Source: Udeniomyces pyricola
Lineage: Eukaryota > Basidiomycota > Tremellomycetes > Cystofilobasidiales > Mrakiaceae
DNA length: 64,000 nucleotides
Assembly: GCA_039545295.1 (NCBI GenBank)
Contig: BCIK01000010.1
Span: 642,737-706,736, forward strand
Reading direction: 5' to 3'
Shown in pieces: positions 48,748 to 59,905 of this stretch. The position numbers and the translations under genes were made by a program. The first letter of the stretch is position 1; every line of letters begins with the position of its first letter. A model generated the notes under the pieces. The model worked only from the letters and a program-made list of their open reading frames with translations. It was not told where the DNA came from and ran no database searches.

Positions 48748-49170
48748 GAGGGATTGACAGGGTGGTTACGATTGGATAACGATTAATACATAACATGACA
48801 TGACATGACATGGTTCTTTGTGCAAATCCAAACGACTGTTGATTTGTTGGGAGAACACTGCTGAGGATTAGTTGAAGGGTGAGGAGAGTCGAGTGAGCTA
48901 GTATAAAATATAATGATACTATATTCCTATCGATCTCTTGTGCGAGTCCAAGCGAGTCATGTGGATGGGTCCTTCGGAAACGCTGGCCGAACTCAACCAC
49001 GGACTCGAATGGGATTGCTCTTGTTGGCTCGTCCCTTCTTTCGGCTGTCTGTCCTGCAGTAGTGACCCACCACCCACCCACCACCCATCCACCACCACAC
49101 ACTTACTAAACTAATTCACCCACCCACCCACCCACCCACCACACACTCCCTCTCTCCTCCATCCCCAACC
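48748..49170. promoter_or_regulatory. LEU1 upstream region with CACCC repeats
   Basis: The left part is AT-rich (ATGACATGACATGACATGG at about 48793-48811, then TATAAAATATAATG at 48901-48914), fitting the 3' UTR of the Arl5-type gene and a promoter. Near the LEU1 ATG the sequence changes to CCACCCA repeats. No gene seen. Confidence 0.5.
49065..49149. repeat. CCACCCA repeat tract just upstream of LEU1
   Basis: Two blocks of CCCACC/ACCC units (49065-49103 and 49117-49146) separated by CTTACTAAACTAATT. The tract lies 22 bp from the LEU1 ATG, so it is probably in the leader or core promoter. Confidence 0.85.
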
Positions 49171-52100
49171 ATGCCCATCGCTACCCCAAAACCCCGCACC
49201 CTCTACGACAAGGTTAGTCCGGGCCATCACTCATCCAACAACGCCCTTCGGCCTACTACGCCTTCTTTTGTCCTTTCCTTCCCCTTGCTGCAATCGGCAT
49301 CTGACCGATAGCGCTTGTCTCCACTCACAGGTCTGGGATGACCATGTCGTTCACCAGGGAGAGGGTGACATCCTTATCTACATTGACGTAAGTTGGACCT
49401 TCGCTAGTCTTGCCACCCGGCCCCATCCACCGCTTCCATGTCGGTGTTTGTCCGAGATGCCTTCCCTGCCTAACTTTGAACCGTCCACCATGCCATTCTT
49501 TACACATTCTTGACCCCCTCAGAGGCATCTCGTTCATGAGGTCACCTCACCCCAGGCCTTCGAGGGTCTGTGAGTAGTGCTATTCGATCTGATCTCGTCG
49601 CTCAGTTTGGTTCCATGCGGTTTTCCCCTGCCTTTTCCATAGCTCATTGATTTCCGACTTGTTCTTTCCTTTTTTACTTCGCAACCTCTTTATCCTCACC
49701 CAGCCGTAATGCCAACCGACCGGTTCGACGACCAGATTGTACTCTCGTCACTGTCGATCACAACATTCCGTACGTCAAGCTCACCCAAGTCTCTTGGTGC
49801 ACCTTGTCGAACGAGGAGTCTGACGTCGTTTCCCCCTCATTCCCCGCTCGGACAAATAAAGGACCTCGATTCGAGACCCGAAAAAGTCCATGTCGTCTCA
49901 GGTCCTTCAGCCGGACTCGAGGGCCCAGTGCGAGGCTCTCGAAGAGAACGTCAAGGAGTTCGGTCTTACCTACTTTGGTTTTGGTGACAGACGACAGGGT
50001 GAGTTCATTCATTCATCGAGACACGGTGACCACGGCGGGAGAGGTAACACGGCCGGCTGGGGTCGAGACGGAATTAGTTGAAATAGATGTGCCCTCGTCT
50101 GGCGTTCTGTAATTGCGATGAATTGACCGTCTAATCTTTTGACATATTCCCCGCACAGGTATCGTTCACGTCATCGGTCCTGAGCAAGGCTTCACTCTTC
50201 CCGGAACGACTGTCGTTTGCGGAGGTAAGCGATAGTACCGGACTAGTCCGATGCCTCACTTTTTTTTCGTTGTTGCTCTCATCCGTGCGAACGAATCTGA
50301 TGACCTGATGAAACCGGCCTTTTCTCTGCTCTATATCTCTCCTTAGACTCTCATACCTCTACCCACGGAGCCTTTGGTGCGCTCGCATTCGGTATCGGCA
50401 CTTCGGAGGTCGAGCACGTCCTTGCGACCCAGACCCTTATGCAGAACAAGTCGCGCAACATGCGAATCGCCGTCGAGGGTGAGCTTTCGCCCGGGGTCAC
50501 CTCCAAGGACATTGTCCTTCACATCATTGGCATCATCGGAACTGCTGGAGGAACCGGTACCGTCATCGAGTTCTGTGGCTCGGCGATTCGAGCTCTTAGC
50601 ATGGAGGCGAGGATGTCGATCTGCAACATGTCGATCGAGGCTGGTGCCCGAGCGGGTATGGTCGCACCTGACGAGATTACGTTTGAGTACCTGAAGGGCC
50701 GACCCCTCGCGCCCAAGGCCGGCGAGGAGTGGAACAAGGCAGAGAGCTACTGGAGGACGCTTGCCGCCGACGAGGGCGCCGAATACGACGTCGAGGTCAA
50801 CATCAAGGCCGAGGATATCATTCCCACCGTCACCTGGGGTACCTCACCCGAGGACGTTATCCCTATTACGGGCTCGGTTCCCGACCCGGCCAACGTCGCC
50901 GACCCAATCAAGAAGGCTGGCATGCAGCGATCTCTCGACTACATGGGTCTCTCGGCCAACGAGCGCATCAACGAGGTCAAGATCGACAAGGCCTTCCTCG
51001 GCTCGTGCACCAACTCGCGAATCGAAGATATGCGAGCCGCCGCCGCCGTCATCCTCGCCTTGCCCGCTGGTTCGACCGTTCCGCCTCACGTCTACGCTAT
51101 GGTCGTCCCTGGTTCGGGTCTCATCAAAGAGCAGGCCGAGGCTGAGGGTCTTGACGTCGTTTTCAAGAAGGCCGGCTGGGACTGGAGAGAGGCAGGATGC
51201 TCGATGTGCCTCGGCATGAACCCGGATCAACTCAAGCCCCAAGAGCGATGCGCTTCAACCTCGAACCGAAACTTTGAAGGCCGTCAAGGAGCCGGTGGTC
51301 GAACCCACCTTATGTCTCCCGCTATGGTCGCCGCGTCCGCCATGAAGGGCAAGCTCACCGACGTTCGAGAGATCACGAGCCAGGTCTCCACTCGCACCAA
51401 CAATGTCAAGATCACCCATGCTCTTGACTTCCTGACCGATATCCCTGTCGCCTCACCCGCTCCCAAGCCTCTTACCAAGGCCGCCGCTGAGGAGGCCACT
51501 CCTATCACCAACATTCCCACCACTCCTGTAGTCTCGGGCATGCCAGTGAGTTCTTTTCTACCTTGTACGCGCGACTCGAAACTGCTTGAACCTTTCCTGA
51601 CTGTTTCGTTACCTCTCTCCTCTTTCCTCTAGTCTTTCACCGTCCTCAAGGGTATCACCGCTCCCCTCTCTATCCCTAATGTCGACACCGATCTTCTGAT
51701 TCCCAAGCAGTTCCTCAAGACGCTCAAGCGAACCGGTCTCGGATCCGCCCTCTTCTGGTCGCGTCGATACCTGCCCGACGGGTCCGAGAACCCCGAGTTT
51801 GTCCTGAACCAGGATCCTTGGCGAAACTCCAAGATCCTCGTCTCTACCGGAGAAAACTTTGGCTGCGGATCGAGTCGAGAGCATGCTCCCTGGGCACTGA
51901 ACGATTTCGGAATCCGATGCATCATTGCGCCTTCGGCTGGTGACATTTTCTTGTGAGTGACCGATCTCTGGCGTACTGTCTTGTTTCGCTTGCCACCATA
52001 TAGAGAAATAGGGTTATAAAGGCTGACGTAGTAATCGTTACCCTTGCTTCCTCTCTACAGCAACAACTGCTTCAAGAACGGTATGCTGCCCATCATCCTG

Positions 52101-52531
52101 CCCCAGGCGCAATGCCAGGTCCTCTTTGACGACGCCAGCGCAAAGCAGGAGATTGAAGTCGACCTCCAGCGATCCGTCATCGTGCGACCCAACGGCGAGA
52201 CCATCCCCTTCTCAGTCGATGCCTTCAGGCGTGGATGTCTCCTCGAGGGACTCGACGACATCGGTTCGTTTTTTTTTTTTTTTTTTCTCTCACTACTCTA
52301 GTTCGAGTCAAGTATCGTCTGGTAATAACTAGCTAAATATTCTTGACGATTTTTTTTTTGATATATATAGGAATCACCCTCAAGAAGTCGGAAGCCATCG
52401 CCTCATTTGAGAAGACCCGATCCTCGGTCTGGCCCTGGCTGGACGGACTTGGCTACGTCAAGATTGGACAGAAGAACTCGATCTCGTCGCCTAAATCTGC
52501 CTCGCCCAAGAAGCCCGCGACGGACTGGTAA
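49171..52531 (+). CDS. LEU1: 3-isopropylmalate dehydratase (isopropylmalate isomerase)
   Basis: It converts 2-isopropylmalate to 3-isopropylmalate in leucine synthesis, using a [4Fe-4S] cluster. The start is [14 protein letters not shown]. The model is join(49171-49212, 49331-49387, 49523-49569, 49704-49769, 49862-49998, 50159-50224, 50347-51545, 51633-51952, 52061-52263, 52371-52531). It is in phase throughout and gives 765 residues, normal for the fused fungal enzyme. The large domain has [28 protein letters not shown] and the cluster ligands in [12 protein letters not shown] and [11 protein letters not shown]. The small (swivel) domain starts near 51633 with [19 protein letters not shown] and contains [17 protein letters not shown] and [12 protein letters not shown]. 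All three cluster cysteines are present. No mitochondrial presequence, consistent with a cytosolic enzyme. A short exon (49704-49769) plus the join at 49862 restores the sequence [13 protein letters not shown]. Confidence 0.96.
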
Positions 52532-53217
52532 TCTTGATGACGATGTGCGGTTGCGCTTCGCTGGATGCGTGATGAGGGCGAGATGGAGAGGGAGGACTGT
52601 CCGACTTATAACTTTTCATCTCATTCTACTAGTCACCTTTTATGTCTTATGTATCTTTTACGTCTTTCCCTCTACAAGCTCAGTTGTCATGGATTGGTGC
52701 CAAGACAGAAGATGGGGGCAAAATGCAAGCACGCGTCGAGGGCGCAGTGTGTAAAACAGTAGCATCATGAGTGCCGGAAAGTTTAGGGGTCGTGATTGAG
52801 TCATACTTGAAACTTGAAGTTTAAAGGGTGAGGAATTTATTAATCATTCGCGTTGACGCTCAACGCTCAACCATATACCGTACTCGGACAACTAAAATCA
52901 CCGGGCAGTTCGCGGGTCGGTTGGAGGGATGCGCACGCATGATCGATTCGCATCATAATGCGGAGAGGCGAAGGGACAAAATAGCTCACGTGACAACGTG
53001 GGACGTTGACTGAAAACCAAAAGTTTCTATACATGCATGTACAAGTACGTACGGTTGTCGAAATGAAGCAATCAGTAAGTTGTTGGAAGACTCGACCGGG
53101 AACCGTTCGTCTGTCGGCGGCTTCGATAACCAACCGCCAGTCGAAACAATTTCAAGCGGAGCCGATTCATCTGAAACCCTTATAGTGCACAGTCGGTATA
53201 TCCAGAGGATAGAACAA
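52532..53217. other. convergent intergenic region
   Basis: This holds the 3' ends of LEU1 and the WKF-domain gene, which converge, plus several hundred bases of mixed composition. Small open frames here have no recognisable content. Confidence 0.6.
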
Positions 53218-54468
53218 TCATGCATCCTCCTCGCTTCCCTTGATCGGCTCCTCCTTCACCTCGGCTTCCTTCTCATTCTCGTCCGGCTCCTCGCCAACAC
53301 CCAAAGCCTCGAGCACGGCCTTGGCCCTCGATTGCCTCTTCTCCTGCTCTGCCTTGGCCTCTTCATCATCCTCATCATCGTCGTCATCGGAAGCCTCCGC
53401 AGCTGGAGCTTCCGCGCCGGTCTTGAGAATGGACTTGGGAGCATCAGCGTCCGTTGTTGGCGTTGGGTCCGATGCGGACGTCGGCTTAGGAGGGTTGATG
53501 ATCGCGCGAGCCGCCAGTATCAGGGACTACGTTTGGAGCGCCCGTGAGCAGAAAAGGATGGGTCAGCCAAAAGAACAAACCAGCGAGGAGACTGATCTCC
53601 TCGCATCGTTTGCGATCGATTAAACATAGTGATCGAAGCGTACCTTTCGGCTACCTCCCTGGACAGTCTTGAGGTAAGTCAGGGTGATATCAAGGTATTT
53701 TTCTGGGATCTAGGATCATATTTTAAGACAATGACAGAAGCCGCACAATTCCAGAAGTCTCCCGAAATCAACACAGGTAAAGAAAGGCGAATGTGGCTGG
53801 GACGTAGAGAGGAAGGAACATACCTCATCCTCCGAATAGACGTGTCGCATCAACCAGTTCTGTCGTGCTTTGGTGAACTACATGATCAACGACAGGAAAC
53901 TCATTGCCGGAGTCAGTCTTGATACACTATGTCCGCAGGGCTGCGACAGACAGTGACAGACATCGGGCATCACCTTGAAATGGGGGGTCGAGATCGTCTG
54001 ACAGTACGCAAGCGCCTTCTGAGCCTGCGGGTTGAGGCTCTCGTCCTTGTGGACTGGAAGAGCACCTTTGGGCAAGATCAACGGCTTGAGAGCAACCTTG
54101 GGTTGAACGACTGGTTCCGCAAGCAGCTCCTTGTCCGCCTTGCGTTGACGTCTCTCCTCCTTTTTGGTCATGACCTTGGGTTCATCAGACAACTCCTCCG
54201 TCGATTGTGCGTCCTTTTTTGTCTTCTTCCGCTTGGCACCCTCAGGCAGATCTTGATCGGTCGTCGAAGTCACTGGGATCGAACCATCCTCGGTTGGGTT
54301 GATAGTCTCTGGGCGAGGTCGCTTTGGTTTGCGCTCTTTCTTGATGACGGGGATGGACTTCTCGATGGCTTTGGCGGCCGCTTTCTGCTCTTTAGTTGGA
54401 AGCTTGGATGTTTGCTTGGGAGGTTTTGCCACAGGGGGTCGGCTGACGGGAGGAACGACGTCGGACAT
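53218..54468 (-). CDS. WKF-domain protein (C7orf50-like), probably nucleolar
   Basis: The WKF domain is a small domain found in human C7orf50 and fungal homologues, which are associated with the nucleolus and rRNA processing. The start at complement 54468 gives MSDVVPPVSRPPVAKPPKQT, followed by about 130 residues rich in Lys and Pro, such as KERKPKRPRP, KRKKTKKD and KKEERRQRKADKEL. The domain is built from four exon pieces: NPQAQKALAYCQTISTPHFK (about 54030-53975), FTKARQNWLMRHVYSEDE (about 53880-53825), then IPEKYLDITLTYLKTVQGGS. The last exon (53526-53218) gives SLILAARAIINPP, a strongly acidic DDDDDEDDEEAKAE stretch, and the end EEPIKGSEEDA with TGA at 53218-53220. The K/R-rich N-terminus and acidic C-terminus are as expected for a nucleolar protein. 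Confidence 0.83.
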
Positions 54469-55088
54469 GGTAGCTGAGGGAGAATGATATGGGTGGGTTG
54501 GGTCAATCAAGGCCTCAAAGGTTTCGTGCGAGGCCGACGCCTGAGATTCTGAATTCTGAGTCGAGCGCAGAGGGTTGGTTGTGATGACTGAATTCTATTG
54601 TCGGTTAAATTTCTGGCCGGTCATGTTTGTATCGATTGCGAGCTAGTCTTGTGTATGGCAATCGTATATGAATCTTGACCTGGCAATATGTATACCCAAC
54701 TATCATCTATTCACGATCCGTGCCCACTATATATGTAAAATCGTGATGACTCATCAGCCAGATGCAGGGTTTACTTGAGTTTCATGAGCATTCATCAAGT
54801 ACTGATTCGCAATTGTCGATCAACCAAGATCAAGGTGATACATACAAATATATATATATATATATATCATACATTCACGTTTGCCGGAGCTCATGACTTG
54901 TGCGAACAACCACCGTTGATAAGTTGTACATTATTTGATACATGGTAGATACGATTAGGCAAATCTACGGCAATCAAGACGATAAAAAATATCTAGGCTT
55001 CTACACCTTCCATGATTCTACTTGATCTCACCGGTTTCAACTTCAGCCAGCACATCAAAGCGAATTCAAGACTTCCTCCATCAGCGTT
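54469..55088. other. AT-rich intergenic region
   Basis: 620 bp between the start of the WKF gene and the stop of the Nit-type gene, on the same strand, so it holds the WKF promoter and the Nit terminator. It contains a (TA) tract at 54848-54867 and AT-rich sequence around 54700-54970. No gene seen. Confidence 0.55.
54848..54867. repeat. TA microsatellite
   Basis: Perfect alternating TA for about 20 bp in the spacer between the WKF and Nit-type genes. Confidence 0.9.
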
Positions 55089-57092
55089 TCAAATCTTCTC
55101 GCCAGCGACGCCGTAAATGTCTGTTCGCTTCTGCTGAGCAAGCGGGATTTGTCCCCTGAACGATTCGACTTCCTTGAGATCAATGTCGACCTGAACGTTT
55201 CATTAGAACAAGAAGAGAAGAAAAAGAAACAAGCAGGAGTGCGCATCAGAGTCACGCAGCTCGGTCTGGAATGGACAACAGATGTAACGTCATTGAAAAT
55301 CGGGACTCACAACGGCCCATTCTGGTTTCATCGGCTTCTTCTTGTCCTCCTCGGATAAGTCGTCGTACGAGGTCAACCGAGCAAGCTCGTCTCCCCAGGG
55401 AGAGAAGATGAGAGACTCTCCCCACGAAATTCGCTCAGGCGAGTGAGCACCACTGAAGGCGGAGATGCGATATGCAAGAGGAAAAAGCGAGTTTGAAAAG
55501 GCAGTGTGTCAGATGTATGCATCAATCTCTCAAAATATGGACCAAGTGAGTAAAGCGACGTACCCTTGGGCAGACGCAATGACGAAACATTGGTGCATGA
55601 CAGCAGTAGCTGAAAAGGGATGAACGGAAACAGTTCCGGGAGAGCGTTAGGATGTTGACATTGCGAACATTTACTTACCCCAATAAGCTTGAGCAAACTG
55701 TGAAAAGTGCTTACCTCGCAGAAGCAGTCGCCAGTGGTCATGGCCAGTCTTAAGGGTAAATGCCGAAGGAATTGAGAGGATTTCGGCTCCCTTGCGACGA
55801 AGAATAGTATGCATCTCGGGGAATCGAATGTCGTAGCAAATCTCCAACCTGAGAAGCAAAAACCGAAAAGTATGACGAGCGCACAATTGGCACATTAGCG
55901 AACCAGTCAACGCAGTGGATGTAGTCTAGATGGGAAAAGCAGGAAGTAACGCACCCAACGTTTCCGATCGGCAACTGAATAGGATCCTCGATAACGTTTC
56001 CCTTTCGGATCCGCGCAGATTCGCCTGTATGTTTGCGCTTTTCGTCAAGAGCACTCTCCTTGGTGCAAGGGTCGACCTCGAGCGGTCCGTTGGGTCCCGC
56101 GGCTGAGTGATTCTTGATCTTGACGTCGAACATGTGCACCTTTCGATAGTTTTGGATCACGGCACCTTGAGGATCGATGACAACGCAAGTGTTGTATACC
56201 CGCTGAGACTCGAGGCCCTCTTCGTCGTGCTCCTCAGGCTCGGGGAGATCGTGGATACCAGCGAGGATGTGGACGGACAGCTCTTTGGCCAGCTTTTGAA
56301 GTCCGATCTGGAAGCGTGGTATACGGATCGGTCAAGGATGAGTCAGACGATTTGGGACCGCAAGTGAATGAGAAGACTATCGACCATTCTTAATCGTGCT
56401 CCATAGGGGACGATACAAAATCGGCCGATCGGGCCAACCCGAGGATAAGCGGAGGAGAAGCGCGATTGACTAACGGTATATTCATGCTTAGAGATTGGCG
56501 CGCTCAAGTTGAAGCATTCCTCTTTGGAACCGGCGATAAAATCAGCGGCTTCGGGAAGGAAGATTACCTGAATATGCAAAGGTTGGTAAGGGACCATGTC
56601 CAGCAGTGAGAGGAAGGCGAATGAAGAAAGAAGCAAGAAAGCGCGAGCAAGAGGCGTAAGCCATCTGGAGTGCACTATATCGAGTGTAGAAGAAGAGATA
56701 AGCTCAATGAATATCGGCTCGGACATTGACGAAAGCATTACCTTTGCACCCTCTTTGGCCGCCCCACGGACAGCGATCTCAGAGAGACGAAGGTTTTCCT
56801 TGGGATCATTGGTGCTGCAAATCTGACATAGGCCGGCGAGAGTCATGTTGGGCAGGGAGGGGGTGAAGGATCGACGAAGGGTGAGCGGGGATATAGGAAG
56901 AATCAGAGATGGATTTGGCCGGAGGTTGCTCGAGATGATACGGGAAAGAATGGTGAGGGACAGCAAGTGTATGGCCGACGGAATATGTGGATCTGAGGAT
57001 GGAGTATCGATGTGGTCGGATGGTCGGGGGCGAGGGGGATCGTTTGGTGATGAGGGGACAAGAAGGATACGATCGACCAGGCTGGATTCCAT
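55089..57092 (-). CDS. NIT1: nitrilase-superfamily amidase of the Nit1/Nit2 type
   Basis: Nit1-type enzymes hydrolyse deaminated glutathione, a metabolite-repair reaction. The catalytic Glu-Lys-Cys triad is present: Glu in IFLPEAADFIAGS (about 56565), Lys in NYRKVHMFDV (about 56150), Cys in LEICYDIRFPEMHTILRR (about 55840). Other conserved pieces are MTLAGLCQICSTNDPKENL (56846), LAKELSVHILAGIHDLPE, ILSIPSAFTLKTGHDHWRLL, ATAVMHQCFVIASAQ, SWGESLIFSPWGDELA, and the end DIDLKEVESFRGQIP and TDIYGVAGEKI with TGA at 55089-55091. At least eight exons. ATG 57092 would add 82 residues before MTLAGL that are Pro/Ser/Leu-rich and basic, perhaps a targeting sequence. ATG 56846 is the start that matches the family. 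I list the longer limit. Confidence 0.9.
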
Positions 57093-58002
57093 TTCCTCGC
57101 GTCATTCCGACTGACACGTTACGACGTTGCAACGTAATGAATGCATGATGACGCGTGACGCATGACGCGTGACACATGATGCATGATGCTCGATGCTCGA
57201 TCCATGGACGGTATTCGATGGTCGCCAACTACCCAGTAACTCTCGAGCTCATCGTTCAACGTTCAACAGCCTTGTGATGACAGGGCCGTTGGATGTCATG
57301 CCATATTAGGCTCCAGCGCTCCATATTCCATCCATGCCAGCGCGCCAGCGGCCAGCCAGACGTGCTATATTATGACCGACCATCGGAATATTCCTCTGAT
57401 CGGCCAGCCGGTTGGATCGACGTCGATCGATCCTATCGTGTGCGAACATCATTGTTGACAGGTTTGATCTTGATTTTGAGGCTACGCTTGGTTTGACTTG
57501 GCTTGACCATTATTGTTTATATATTCACAGTTATAAGGGCCGCCTGCGATGCGCATGCATGATGAGCACAGCCCTGTGACTAACCCACCAGACGCGCATT
57601 GATTGATCGACTTGAACGTCGCACGCGCACTGATACACGCCGAAGAACGTATACGTTTGATACAGTGCAAGGCACAGTTGCATACATAAGCAGATAAACA
57701 AGTAGCCATGAGTCTACCAAAGTCTACAGATATAAAGCATGATCATGCGTGCAGTCGTTCTGTGTCATATACGTCAGCTATCGTGCATTAATCTATTGCG
57801 ATCCACGGCAGTACTCTCAAGTCTGTCTAGATATATATCTAGTTCGCCCTGCCAGCTGCAAGCACATGCAAGGTGATCCATCACCCCAACACTCGACAAC
57901 CTCACTATCGTACACTTCCTCGTCGCCATCATCGCATCATCTACGCCTCCCTCGACCCTACTCCACACTTCATCCTCCTCATCGACACCCCTCCCCTCAG
58001 CC
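57093..58002. promoter_or_regulatory. divergent spacer between the Nit-type gene and ARL1
   Basis: 910 bp containing the promoters of two divergent genes. Next to the Nit start lies a short degenerate repeat of GATGACGCG/CATGATGC (57147-57201) with two ACGCGT hexamers. The right part is C-rich, ending in the ARL1 leader. No gene seen. Confidence 0.5.
57147..57201. repeat. degenerate GATGACGCG / GCATGATGC repeat
   Basis: Successive units of 6 to 10 bp built on TGACGC, CATGA and ATGCTCG, including ACGCGT at 57151-57156 and 57165-57170 and a direct GATGCTCGATGCTCGA at 57185-57200. Confidence 0.75.
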
Positions 58003-59641
58003 ATGGGACTCACTGTATCTTCACTCTTCTCAGGCCTCGCATGGTGGGCCAAGGACAAGGAGGTCCGTCAACCCCCTTTCTTCCCGCATATACCGACTGT
58101 GATGACGACCGCTTCCCAAGACCCAGAACCGCTCCCTGCCCTCAAAGTGTCCATCATCAGCCCCACCATATTCAACGGAAAGTCTACCAGTCGACTGATT
58201 CACTCCCTTACACCATGACACTCCTCCGCATGTGCTTCTCCATCTATCCCTACCCAACGGATCTCTAGGTTCGAATCCTGATGGTCGGGCTCGACTCGGC
58301 AGGCAAGACCACAATCTTGTATAGACTACAGGTCAGTCGTTCGGATATTCAGTGTCAATATCTAGGTGTCCATCAACACCGAATGGCTTTGGTCGTCGGA
58401 GTGAAGTAGGAGCAAGGTCCCATAGGGACGAGAACGCGTCCAACTAGTTGGTTACCGCACCTGGGCTCTGGTGACGGGTGGTCTTGAGATATTATTCGTT
58501 CTTTTGGATATTTCCATATAGCCAAGCATGCTAATCAGCCTGCTGTATTGCTTTACATGATCTCTTAGATCGGAGAAGTCGTTTCGACGATACCAAGTCA
58601 GTCGTCTCCTTTCACGTCTGCGCGTCGTCATGAAACCGGTGTGCCTCCGTCTGAACTGACCAGCTCTACCCACCTTGCTTCTGCAACCATTCTTGCCCTC
58701 AATGGACAACATTAAGCTATCGGGTTCAATGTCGAGACTGTGCAGTATAAGAGCATAAAGTTTCAAGTCTGGGATCTGGGAGGACAATCGAGTATACGGT
58801 TCGTCTGTGGCTCGTTCGGCTCGCAGCCGCTTAGGAACGTAGTTGCTGAGAGCTAGGATCCCCCAGAAAGTCACTGACGAGGCGTGGCTCGAATCGTAAC
58901 GTCGTGCGTCAATTAGACCGTATTGGAGATGTTACTACGCGAACGCACAAGTAAGTTCTCGCAATTCTCATCATGATCTCTGTTGAGTGTTTGTTTTGAC
59001 TAGGCGAGCCAAACAAGCTTTCCTTTCCCTAACTTCTCTCCAACCTTTCCGTAACGTCTCCCTGACCTTCCCCTTTCTGCTCCATTCAATGTCTCATCTT
59101 CCGCTTTGTTCATCAGGCCATCATTTATGTCATCGATGCTTCGGATGTCGATCGTCTACAAACCTCGAGAACTGAGCTTCTGACGATGCTAGATGAAGAA
59201 GAGCTCAAAGGTGTTCCGCTCCTCGTCTTTGCTAACAAGCAGGTAGGTAGGAAAACCTCCTGTAGGATTCTCGTTGGACATGGGTTGCAAGAGACTTGGT
59301 ATATTGCTGATTGCGCTGTTCATCGGTGCTTTTTCTGCGCTCCCATCTTGATGTTCCCTCTTAACCCTCACCCCCCCCCCCTCTACTTCGTCACTCTTTG
59401 GTTCCGCTAATATCTTTTGCACATTTTGCACACGCGCTCATTCTCCTCAAACCACCTATCCGACACATACGGCATCCAGGACCTGCCAAACGCTCTTCCA
59501 TCTGGCGAAATCTCGTCGCGTCTGGGTCTAGCAGGGGGCGAAAAGTCGCGAGAGTGGTCTGTGCGAGGCTCGTGCGCGGTCAAGGGAGAGGGATTAGAAG
59601 AAGGTCTCGATTGGCTTGTCAACATCATCCAGGGCAAGTAG
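58003..59641 (+). CDS. ARL1: ARF-like GTPase Arl1
   Basis: Arl1 recruits golgins with GRIP domains at the trans-Golgi. The model is join(58003-58062, 58269-58331, 58569-58596, 58717-58798, 58917-58950, 59117-59242, 59480-59641), in phase and giving 184 residues, the usual size. [15 protein letters not shown] carries Gly2 for myristoylation. G1 reads GLDSAGKTT, followed by [21 protein letters not shown]3 is [20 protein letters not shown] and the Arl1-typical [12 protein letters not shown] follows. G4 is FANKQDLPNAL. The C-terminus has [20 protein letters not shown]. The combination of [10 protein letters not shown] and [12 protein letters not shown] supports Arl1 over other ARFs. Six introns interrupt a 552-nt reading frame. 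Confidence 0.93.
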
Positions 59642-59905
59642 AGGATCGGGTGTTTAGCTTACATTTGACAAGTCCATGGATTGGGAGATGATGATAAAGC
59701 GTTTCTGTGATCCCTTCCGGAGACGTATGAAAGTGAAGACATCCCAAACAGCTCGCACACACACACAGGCTTTCTCTCACTTGATGTCTCTAGCCTTTCG
59801 CTACAAACACTTTCAAAACATGAATCACGACAATCACAAAGGTCCATGCAACCAGCACCACGACAGCATATGCCTGTCAAAGAAAAATCTGTGGGAGATG
59901 CAAGC

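Noticed and set aside
48458..49102. 214-codon minus-strand open frame behind the Arl5-type gene
   Set aside because: It runs through the last Arl5 exon and a TCT/AGA repeat and translates to poly-Arg/Lys. It looks like a shadow frame.
58262..58290. Sequence GGTTCGAATCC, like a tRNA T-arm
   Set aside because: It is the start of ARL1 exon 2 (VRILMVG). No acceptor stem or anticodon arm can be built around it.
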